NCBI GenBank assembly: GCA_026708165.1
Contig: JAPOVO010000116.1
Span: 9,491 to 26,430, forward strand
Origin: Chloroflexota bacterium
GTDB taxonomy: Bacteria > Chloroflexota > UBA11872 > VXNJ01
Reading direction: 5' to 3'
DNA: 16,940 nt
Position 1 is the stretch's first letter. Every line of letters begins with the position of its first letter. The notes below the pieces were generated by a model, which was given only the letters and a program-made list of their open reading frames with translations, searched no databases and was not told the DNA's origin. This document shows, piece by piece, positions 1-6,381 of the stretch. The translations under genes and the position numbers were made by a program.

Positions 1-1
1 T

Positions 2-1036
2 CCCGGAGAAGTCGGTTATATCGGGACAGGTCTGAAAGACGTTCATGACTGTCCTGTCGGCGACACAATAATTAAGAGCGGCGACGTGTCGTCGAATGCT
101 TTACCGGGTTATAAGCCGGCAAAGCCGATGGTGTTTGCGGGTTTCTACACCGAGGACCCCGGCGACTATTACGGGCTGCGGTCGGCCCTCGAAAAGCTGA
201 GGCTGAGCGATTCGGCGCTGGTGTTTACCCCGGAGGACTCAGGTGCCCTTGGGTTCGGATTTCGAGTCGGATTTCTTGGGCTACTGCACATGGGGATCGT
301 CCGCGAACGGCTCGAAAGGGAGTACGACCTCGCGCTGGTAACGACCAACCCAAGCGTTCAATACAGGGTCGAAACGGTCGATGGCGAGACGATTGAGGTT
401 GATGGTCCGGGAAACATGCCGGATCGCGGCAGGGTTGCCGAAGTCAGGGAACCCTGGGCGGACCTGAGCATAGTCACCCCATCCGAATACATCGGCGCAG
501 TAATGGAACTGGTGAGACAAAGCCGGGGCGAGCACGGAACGATCGAGTACCTGGAGCCTAAGCGAGTGCTGCTGACGTTCAAGACACCACTGTCGGAGCT
601 TCTGATCGACTTCTTTGACAGGCTCAAGTCCGTGTCCCGCGGCTACGCGTCGATGGACTATTCGGTCACGGAGTACAGGCTGACGGACGTGGTCCGAATC
701 GACATTCTCGTAAACGGCAACGTCGTCGACGCTCTCTCGACCGTCGCCAACCGAACCAATTCCCAGAAGATCGGCAGAGAGCTGACGCAGCGGCTGCGGA
801 AGCTGATTCCGAGGCAGATGTTCCAGGTGGCAGTGCAGGCGGCCATCGACGGGAAGATCATTGCGCGGGAAACGGTGCCGGCCGTTCGCAAGGACGTTTT
901 GGCGAAGTGCTACGGTGGCGATGTGACGCGAAAACGCAAGCTCCTGGAACGGCAGCGGGAAGGCAAGAAGCGAATGAAACGGCTCGGCAACGTGGAAATC
1001 CCGCAAGAGGCGTTTACGGCAGTCCTGGGGCGCTAG
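2..1036 (+). CDS. lepA: Elongation factor 4 (LepA), C-terminal part
   Basis: This is the last 344 residues of the ribosome-associated GTPase LepA/EF4, which binds ribosomes and remodels the tRNA-bound state during translation. The reading frame is open from the window edge, so the gene starts upstream; LepA is normally about 600 residues, so the GTPase domain is missing from view. Visible family signatures are the domain II stretch VGYIGTGLKDV at the very start, PAKPMVFAGFYTED, the EF-G-like stretch GFGFRVGFLGLLHMGIVRERL, and the LepA-specific C-terminal domain with KDVLAKCYGGDVTRKRKLL and GKKRMKRLGNVEIPQEAF. The internal GTG at 86 is not a real start because homology continues upstream of it. 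The stop is TAG. The next gene follows after 75 bases. Identification is secure. Confidence 0.97.
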   Translation, partial: PGEVGYIGTGLKDVHDCPVGDTIIKSGDVSSNALPGYKPAKPMVFAGFYTEDPGDYYGLRSALEKLRLSDSALVFTPEDSGALGFGFRVGFLGLLHMGIVRERLEREYDLALVTTNPSVQYRVETVDGETIEVDGPGNMPDRGRVAEVREPWADLSIVTPSEYIGAVMELVRQSRGEHGTIEYLEPKRVLLTFKTPLSELLIDFFDRLKSVSRGYASMDYSVTEYRLTDVVRIDILVNGNVVDALSTVANRTNSQKIGRELTQRLRKLIPRQMFQVAVQAAIDGKIIARETVPAVRKDVLAKCYGGDVTRKRKLLERQREGKKRMKRLGNVEIPQEAFTAVLGR

Positions 1037-1111
1037 AGCCAACCGGACCGGTGGGGGCTTATACTCTCGTTGTCTTGAAGGGGAGGCCATACTTGGGCGG
1101 AGGGCGCCTGT

Positions 1112-1948
1112 ATGGTTTGGCAGATCAGTGGATTCGGTGACGAGATAACCGATCTCTTCCCCGAGCAGCTCCGGCACATGTCCGAGCTTGGCATTCCTTT
1201 TATTGAGATTCGCCAGTTCCAGCTTCCTGGCGGCGATAAGAAAGTAATAGTTGACGCGACTTCCGAGGACCTCGACGGCATAGCCTCAGCGTTGGCTGAA
1301 GCCGGTATGAGATGCTCGGCTATTGGGTCACCGGTGGGCAAGTATCAAATAGAGGCGCCGTTCGAGGGCGACTTAGAGCGGTTTCGCGGAGCGCTGCGCG
1401 CAGCGCTCCGGCTGGAAGCGCCTTATATCCGAATCTTCTCTTACTATCCGCCGGAAGGCGGGGACATCCGGGCGCATCGCGACGAGGTAATGCGACGGCT
1501 TGGAGAGCTGTGCAAGGTGGCCCGCGATGAGGCGCCAGGAGTGACGCTGGCTTTGGAGAACGAGTCGGACCTTTATGGCGAGACGCCGGAAGGCTGTCTG
1601 GACATACTGCAAACGGTGGACTCGTCGAATCTCGGAATGGCCTTTGATCCCTGCAATTTTGTTGTGGCTGGTGTCGATCCGATGACGCAAGCGTGGCCGC
1701 TGCTTAAGGACAACGTACGGTATTTCCATGTGAAAGACGCAACGGAGGACCACACGATGGTGCCGGCGGGACACGGCCTTGCAAACTGGAAGGCGCTGCT
1801 GGAGGAGGCGGAGGCGGAACAGATTGGCGACTATCTGTCGCTGGAACCGCATTTGAAGGTACGCGCCAAGAGCTACGGGGTTACGGGTCCCGAACTCTTT
1901 GCGACAGCCAAAGAGGCTCTTGATGAACTACTGGGTGGTACTGCCTAG
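1112..1948 (+). CDS. Sugar phosphate isomerase/epimerase-like TIM-barrel protein
   Basis: A 278-residue protein of the xylose-isomerase-like TIM-barrel superfamily (AP endonuclease 2 fold), whose members isomerise or epimerise sugars and related polyols using a divalent metal in the cytosol. Candidate metal ligands sit at the usual strand ends: Glu149 in LALENE, Asp179 in GMAFDPCN, His206 and Asp209 in YFHVKDA, and Glu245 in YLSLEPH. The N terminus (QISGFGDEI) and the repeated alpha/beta pattern fit the family, and the length is normal. The ATG start is preceded by GGAGGG at 1099-1104 with 7 bases of spacing, so the start is well supported. The exact substrate cannot be read. A perfect 24-base palindrome lies in codons around residues 93-100. 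It follows lepA on the same strand, possibly cotranscribed. Confidence 0.88.
   Translation: MVWQISGFGDEITDLFPEQLRHMSELGIPFIEIRQFQLPGGDKKVIVDATSEDLDGIASALAEAGMRCSAIGSPVGKYQIEAPFEGDLERFRGALRAALRLEAPYIRIFSYYPPEGGDIRAHRDEVMRRLGELCKVARDEAPGVTLALENESDLYGETPEGCLDILQTVDSSNLGMAFDPCNFVVAGVDPMTQAWPLLKDNVRYFHVKDATEDHTMVPAGHGLANWKALLEEAEAEQIGDYLSLEPHLKVRAKSYGVTGPELFATAKEALDELLGGTA
1387..1410. repeat. Perfect 24-base palindrome inside a coding region
   Basis: Half-site CGGAGCGCTGCG is followed directly by its exact reverse complement with no spacer. It lies within the isomerase-like gene and encodes part of an Ala/Leu/Arg-rich helix, so codon bias in that helix (GCG, CTG and CGC codons) may have created it. 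Confidence 0.85.
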
Positions 1949-1987
1949 GTAGAAGGGAACCGCCTGAACGACGGTCGCTCGCGAATC

Positions 1988-3232
1988 GTGAATCTGAGAT
2001 GGCCGATTAACGCTAAAGGAGGGAGGCGGCTGCTTGCCGCAGCGGCGATATTTGCGCTCGCGGCATGTGCTGAAGCGGAAGCTGGCGTGACGCAATCGAT
2101 ATTCGAACCGGTTCCTGACCGAAGTCCGGCGGCGATGGAGGCGCCGGTTTCACTGGTCGAGGAAGAGCAGCCAACTACCGACATGCCGCCTAGAAGGACG
2201 CCGCCACCTCCGGTAGTCATCCCAACTCCGACACCGCTACCTACACCTATCCCCACCCCGACCGCCACCCCGATACCGACTCCTACTCCTACCCCAACTC
2301 CGACCCCCACACCGACTCCAACACCGACAGCGACGCCCACGCCTACTCCAACGGCAACACCCACACCCACGCCTGTCGCGGTGGTGATCGAGAGTCCGCG
2401 GCCGCTTGCCGATCACACCATAGTCTTCCAGCGCGATCAGGGGCGTGACCTCAACATTTTTGCGATCGCCGGTGACGGCTCGAGATTCGAGAGGATCACC
2501 GACGTTTCAACGGACGAGGTGATGCCGGCGTGGTCGCCCGCAGGCGACGCTATCGCTTACGCGAAGAACCAAGGCGGCGATTTCGATATCTGGGTGATGG
2601 ACCCGGACGGCTTCAACGCCAGGCGGATTACCACGGATCCGGGAGACGATTTAAGTCCGAGCTGGTCGCCCGACGGCCGCCGGATAGCGTTTCATTCGAC
2701 TCGCGACGGCAACACAGATATTTACGCGATAGACCTCGACTCCGGTGAGGAAGTCCGCCTCACAAGCGATTCACGGGCCGAGGTGGAGCCTGCCTGGTCT
2801 CCGGATGGGGGTGCGATTGCGTTTGCGTCGGATCGAGGTGGCAATTTCGACATTTTCGTGCTCGACGTCGCTACCGGGACCGAGACTCGACTAACCGAGT
2901 CGGAAGGAGTCGACACATCGCCAGCTTGGTCGCCGGACGGGCGGAAGCTGGCGTTCGCTTCCAATCGAGACGGCCGGTTTCGACTCTACCTGATTGCGCG
3001 GGACGGTTCCGAGGAGACGCTGATTCCAATCGAGCCACAGGGCGAATTGAGCGCCGACAGCTCGCCGGCGTGGTCGCCGGACGGGCAGTTCATCGCCTTC
3101 GTTTCCGAGCGCGACTACAACCCGGAAATATATGTAACCGACCCGGAGGTCAGCTTTCTGCTGAGATTGACCGGCTACTTCAGCGAGGACATATCGCCCG
3201 ACTTCAGGCCGGACCCGTCGAGAAAGCCTTGA
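1988..3232 (+). CDS. TolB-like beta-propeller lipoprotein with Thr-Pro linker
   Basis: A 414-residue predicted lipoprotein. A basic n-region (KGGRR) is followed by a hydrophobic helix and the lipobox LAAC with Cys27, so it is probably lipid-anchored outside the membrane. Residues 71-128 are a Pro-Thr repeat linker. Residues about 139-405 are PD40/TolB-type beta-propeller blades. The motif WSPDG or a variant occurs at residues 180, 224, 268, 312 and 360, spaced about 44 residues apart, each followed by IAF/IAY and D-I-(W/Y/F) strands. Such propellers usually bind proteins or ligands; no enzymatic site is visible. The GTG start has no clear ribosome binding site. A strong AAAGGAGGG (2015-2023) lies inside the frame instead, before a CTG codon, so the start is uncertain, although the n-region argues for GTG 1988. 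The actual partner is unknown. Confidence 0.88.
   Translation: MNLRWPINAKGGRRLLAAAAIFALAACAEAEAGVTQSIFEPVPDRSPAAMEAPVSLVEEEQPTTDMPPRRTPPPPVVIPTPTPLPTPIPTPTATPIPTPTPTPTPTPTPTPTPTATPTPTPTATPTPTPVAVVIESPRPLADHTIVFQRDQGRDLNIFAIAGDGSRFERITDVSTDEVMPAWSPAGDAIAYAKNQGGDFDIWVMDPDGFNARRITTDPGDDLSPSWSPDGRRIAFHSTRDGNTDIYAIDLDSGEEVRLTSDSRAEVEPAWSPDGGAIAFASDRGGNFDIFVLDVATGTETRLTESEGVDTSPAWSPDGRKLAFASNRDGRFRLYLIARDGSEETLIPIEPQGELSADSSPAWSPDGQFIAFVSERDYNPEIYVTDPEVSFLLRLTGYFSEDISPDFRPDPSRKP
2222..2374 (+). repeat. Low-complexity hexanucleotide-like repeat encoding Pro-Thr linker
   Basis: Imperfect CCNACN units are repeated for about 150 bases, encoding alternating Pro and Thr with occasional Ala, Leu and Ile. 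Third positions vary, so selection is probably on the protein rather than recent slippage. The opposite strand reads as Gly-Val repeats, which is a shadow. Confidence 0.9.
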
Positions 3233-3662
3233 TGGGGGATGAGGAACCGCGGCCAGAGGAGCGGCCCGCACGCGGCGTAGAGTAGCGAGGTCGCCGGTCG
3301 TCGTCCCAGATCTCAGTCGGGATGTAGGGCTTGGGTACGGTTGAGCGGGAGCGTGGTGTAAGAATTCGGGGACGGGCATTGCTGAGGCTCTGCCGACGTC
3401 GTGTCTACAAACGCTTGTCCGTTGGAGCAGAGCGTTCGTCTGGGAGTTTTACCAACCAGGCCGCCAATCCCGTTGGCAATCCGACCGACCGGAAGTAACG
3501 CTCCCCCAGACATAACAAAACTGGGTGTTCCGGCGTTACGGAAGACGACGGAGTCTTCGAACAATCTTCATATTCGGCCGATAAGCTATAGGAAACGGCA
3601 ATGGTGCCGTATTCTCGACGTTTTGCCGCCTACGATCAGTCGTGCAATTAAGAGAGAAAATC
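3233..3662. other. 430-base intergenic region without a convincing gene
   Basis: This lies between the propeller lipoprotein stop and the protease start. The first half (3233-3400) shows no feature I can name. The second half holds the inverted repeats described separately. Short frames are open on both strands (GTG 3401 on plus, start at 3564 on minus), but neither shows a known domain or a convincing ribosome binding site, and the plus frame runs into the protease gene in another frame. I could not identify a clear promoter for the protease here. Confidence 0.6.
3410..3558 (+). other. Candidate structured RNA element (nested inverted repeats)
   Basis: Several inverted repeats are packed into 150 bases: AACGCT (3410) with AGCGTT (3431); GTCTGGGAG (3438) with CTCCCCCAGAC (3501), enclosing GCCAA/TTGGC (3463-3477); GTAACGC (3495) with GCGTTAC (3533), enclosing CCCAG/CTGGG (3504-3525); and GAAGAC/GTCTTC (3541-3558). 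The second and third pairings share bases, so they would be mutually exclusive. I recognise no known riboswitch, RNase P, SRP, tmRNA or 6S signature. The strand is assumed from the downstream gene. It could be a leader RNA of the protease, a repeat element, or chance in GC-rich DNA. Confidence 0.35.
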
Positions 3663-4829
3663 ATGCAACATCCAACCACGTTCAGGCTGCCCAGCCATTT
3701 CTATGTAGTCCTCTTCGCCGCCATCCTGCTGGCCGGCGGGGCCGGCACCTTGGGGGGTTACCTCGCCGGCGCCAGTTCAGAGCCTTCTCCTCAGGTTGTG
3801 GAATATGTGTCGGAGCCGGCAGCGGAACCCCGACAGATTGCCACCCAGTTTCTGGAGGAGGACCCTGACCAGATTCAAGATGTTATCGAGCGATCGCTGC
3901 CCGCGGTGGTGACGATCTTTGGTCTTAGTCAAGGCGACTTTCCGAGCGAGGGCGGAACTCCGCGGGGGCCGGTATCGGCCGGGTCGGGATTCTTTTTCAG
4001 TCCAGACGGGTTCCTGCTTACGAACAATCACGTCATAGACGACCGCGAAAATCTGCGCGTGATTCTGAGCAACGGCGAGTTCAAGCGCGCCGACGTCATC
4101 GGCCGCGATCCATACATGGATACGGCGATTTTGAAAGTCCAAGGCGGACCATTTCCGATTCTCCCGCTGGGGGATTCAACGACGCTGCGAACGGGCGACA
4201 CAGTCCTGGCCATCGGCAGTCCACTACGCAACTTCGAGGGTACGGTCAGCAAGGGGATAGTCAGCGGAAAGGGACGACGGTTCCCGAATCGAGTAGCAAC
4301 GGAATCCGGCGAACTTCGAATCGACCTGATTGGCATGATTCAGACAGACGCCGCTCTCAACAGCGGGAACAGCGGTGGGCCGCTGCTGAACCGAATAGGG
4401 CAGGTAGTAGGCATGAACACGGGCCGTGAAGACGGGGCCGATGGCATCGGATTTGCAATTCCCGTATCGCACATAAAGCAGCATCTTGATTCACTCGTTA
4501 CGGAAGGCCGCACGCAGCACGGCTACCTCGGGGTCTCGTTCCGTCCAGTAGACGAGGACGTGGTTGTCCAGCGCAATTTGAAGTCTGATCGTGGGGCGTA
4601 CATCGCTGAAGTAGTGGCTGATTCAACGGCAAAAGCGGCTGGCATTCAGCCAGGCGACATAATTCTCGCGATTAACGGAGACTCGCTCCGTCACGGATTC
4701 GAGCTGGGCGAGAAGGTATTTGCCATTCAGGTTGGAGACATCGTGGAGTTCACGGTGGACCGCAATGGCGAACGGCTGACTCTGAGCGCACCGCTCCAGC
4801 CGCGGCCCGAGCCGGTAGGTTTGGAGTAG
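3663..4829 (+). CDS. HtrA/DegP-type trypsin-like serine protease with PDZ domain
   Basis: A 388-residue membrane-anchored protease of envelope quality control (peptidase S1C). Residues about 13-36 form an N-terminal hydrophobic anchor. The trypsin-like domain spans about 75-275 with catalytic His123 in LTNNHVID, Asp153 in DPYMDTAILKV and Ser237 in NSGNSGGPLL; all three residues of the triad are present. One PDZ domain follows (about 286-378), with the binding-loop-like segment GYLGV and AAGIQPGDIILAINGD. The length and single PDZ fit the DegS/HtrA class rather than two-PDZ DegP. I chose ATG 3663 because AGAGAG precedes it; an in-frame GTG at 3642 would add seven residues. A terminator-like hairpin follows the stop. 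Its neighbours are other envelope proteins, which fits a role in handling exported proteins. The specific gene symbol is not assignable. Confidence 0.95.
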   Translation: MQHPTTFRLPSHFYVVLFAAILLAGGAGTLGGYLAGASSEPSPQVVEYVSEPAAEPRQIATQFLEEDPDQIQDVIERSLPAVVTIFGLSQGDFPSEGGTPRGPVSAGSGFFFSPDGFLLTNNHVIDDRENLRVILSNGEFKRADVIGRDPYMDTAILKVQGGPFPILPLGDSTTLRTGDTVLAIGSPLRNFEGTVSKGIVSGKGRRFPNRVATESGELRIDLIGMIQTDAALNSGNSGGPLLNRIGQVVGMNTGREDGADGIGFAIPVSHIKQHLDSLVTEGRTQHGYLGVSFRPVDEDVVVQRNLKSDRGAYIAEVVADSTAKAAGIQPGDIILAINGDSLRHGFELGEKVFAIQVGDIVEFTVDRNGERLTLSAPLQPRPEPVGLE

Positions 4830-4863
4830 CCTCAGCGACCGGCGTCTAGGGAATCCTCCGCAG

Positions 4864-4888
4864 CCGGAGACCGCTCCGGACCGTTTTG
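4864..4888 (+). terminator. Terminator-like hairpin after the serine protease
   Basis: Stem CCGGAG/CTCCGG with a four-base ACCG loop is followed by ACCGTTTTG. The stem is perfect but the T run is only four, so termination may be weak. Confidence 0.5.
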
Positions 4889-4932
4889 ATTCCAGTGCAA
4901 AAGGCAATGGGAAGAAACTGGCCGCCGGGCGG

Positions 4933-4962
4933 TTGACCGACCGCGCGTGAAGCACTTATTAT
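4933..4962 (+). promoter_or_regulatory. Sigma-70-like promoter for the DUF4352 gene
   Basis: -35 TTGACC at 4933-4938 and -10 TATTAT at 4957-4962, spaced by 18 bases. The predicted start near 4969 would leave a leader of about 90 bases before ATG 5058. The preceding terminator-like hairpin supports a fresh transcription unit. Confidence 0.5.
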
Positions 4963-5057
4963 CGAACATCATCCGAACGCTGACGGTGTACCGCGCTGCG
5001 CCGCTGTGATCGGTTGCCAACATTTCTTACGAGAGTCAACGAGATCGAGGTATTTGT

Positions 5058-6191
5058 ATGGGATTCATGCGGCGTTTTAACGGTTTTGTGCTTGCGGGAT
5101 TGGTGTTTGCGCTGGCGGTCTTACTGGTCGGCGCGGAGTGCGGCGAGCAGGCCGAAGCGACGAAGGTAGGGGAGGTTACTCAGACGACGGAGGTGGCGAC
5201 GGAAGCTCCGACAGCCGCGCCGGCGGAGACGAAAGAAGCGACTGAAGCTCCCACCGCAACGCCGGAGCCTACCCAAGAACCAACCGAGGCTCCGACGCCG
5301 ACACCGGAGCCGACCGAGGAACCGACCGAGGCTCCAACCGAGGCCGGCTCCGAACCTGAGTCGTACGCGGTGGGCGACATAATCGAGATCAGCGACTTTG
5401 CACTCGTCGCGCTCGGTTGGGAGACTGTGACGCACGATCTCTTTCAGCCTCTTGAAGGCAATCAGTTCGTTGCGGTAGAGCTTGTACTTGTTAACCAGGA
5501 CGACTCTCCAGCGGCGGTGTCGACTCTGCTCCAGATGTCGCTGAAGGACTCCACGGACCAGCAATACACCCTGGATATCGGCGCGCAGTCGTCGGTAACG
5601 GAGGGGTCGCCGGACGGTGAATTGGCGGCCGGCGAGAAGATTCGCGGGAAGATCGGCTTCCAGATTCCAGAGGATGCCTCGGGGCTGGTGTTCGTCTTCG
5701 AACCGAACCTGCTCGGCGCGGGCAAGGTGTTCATCGAGCTGGGCGACTCGCCGATTTCGCTTGACCCGCCGGCGGAGCTACCGGGGGAGATTGCTCCGGA
5801 GGCGTTCGCGCCTGGGGACATCGTCAAGATCGGGGACTTCACGCTGGTCGTGAACAGTGTCGAATCGTCAGCAGGTTCCGACTTCCTCAAGCCGGCTGAG
5901 GGGAATGAATTCGTGATTGTCGACGTGACGTTGGAGAACACGCGCGACGAGAGCGTTGCGGTCTCCTCGCTGCTTCAGATGTCGTTGAAGGATGAGACCG
6001 GACTGTACTACGCGGTAAACCTCCTGGCAGCAACCGCCGCCGGCGGAACGACGCCTGACGGTGAGCTGGCGGCTGGCGAGAAACTGCGAGGCCAGGTCGG
6101 ATTCGAGGTCCCGTCGGACGCAGAAGGGCTGTTGTTCGTCTTCGATCCGAACATCGTCGGGACGGGAAGGGCGTTTGTGGCTCTTGACTGA
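5058..6191 (+). CDS. Secreted protein with two tandem DUF4352-like domains
   Basis: A 377-residue exported protein of unknown function. A basic start (MRRF) and a hydrophobic segment to about residue 26 form a signal sequence. Cys28 follows in GAEC, but Glu just before it makes this a poor lipobox, so lipidation is uncertain. Residues about 40-100 are a Thr/Pro/Glu linker. Two homologous domains follow, about 104-229 and 251-376, offset by 147 residues. Both contain VGDI/PGDI, EGN-F-V, SLLQMSLKD, PDGELAAGEK-RG and FVF-PN signatures. These resemble DUF4352, an immunoglobulin-like extracellular domain in which the phrase about regulation by a compact, hydrophilic beta strand core is typical. 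GAGG at 5047-5050 precedes ATG 5058 by 7 bases; ATG 5067 is also possible. A promoter is visible upstream. Ligand or partner is unknown. Confidence 0.85.
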   Translation: MGFMRRFNGFVLAGLVFALAVLLVGAECGEQAEATKVGEVTQTTEVATEAPTAAPAETKEATEAPTATPEPTQEPTEAPTPTPEPTEEPTEAPTEAGSEPESYAVGDIIEISDFALVALGWETVTHDLFQPLEGNQFVAVELVLVNQDDSPAAVSTLLQMSLKDSTDQQYTLDIGAQSSVTEGSPDGELAAGEKIRGKIGFQIPEDASGLVFVFEPNLLGAGKVFIELGDSPISLDPPAELPGEIAPEAFAPGDIVKIGDFTLVVNSVESSAGSDFLKPAEGNEFVIVDVTLENTRDESVAVSSLLQMSLKDETGLYYAVNLLAATAAGGTTPDGELAAGEKLRGQVGFEVPSDAEGLLFVFDPNIVGTGRAFVALD

Positions 6192-6277
6192 GACACAGGG
6201 CTGCTAATCCGCCGGTCCGCCGTCAGCGTTGCAAGTGCAGTTGCAGCGTCGACAGGACCGGAAGGGCGACCTCGTGT

Positions 6278-6306
6278 TTGACCTGCCGCGCCGAGGCGCT
6301 TAGATT
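6278..6306 (+). promoter_or_regulatory. Sigma-70-like promoter for the glycoside hydrolase
   Basis: -35 TTGACC at 6278-6283 and -10 TAGATT at 6301-6306 with the optimal 17-base spacing. The leader to ATG 6382 would be about 70 bases. The same -35 hexamer occurs in the promoter of the preceding gene. Confidence 0.5.
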
Positions 6307-6381
6307 CGAACGGTAGGGATAACGCCGGGCTGAGCTGAGCGTTCAAGTCGACGAATCTCAGTCGTGAGGAAGGGTGTCTTG

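Noticed and set aside
281..1177. Long minus-strand frame over lepA
   Set aside because: It overlaps a clear lepA and reads as a His/Arg-rich composition typical of an antisense shadow.
1945..2370. Minus-strand frame of Gly-Val repeats
   Set aside because: It is the complement of the Pro-Thr linker of the propeller lipoprotein and has no support of its own.
3313..3564. Minus-strand frame of 83 residues in the intergenic gap
   Set aside because: No recognisable domain and no ribosome binding site; it overlaps the inverted repeats. It was kept only as part of the non-coding description.
3401..3868. Plus-strand frame starting at GTG 3401, running into the protease gene
   Set aside because: No domain or ribosome binding site, and its second half overlaps the protease in a different frame. 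The DNA under it looks structured rather than coding.
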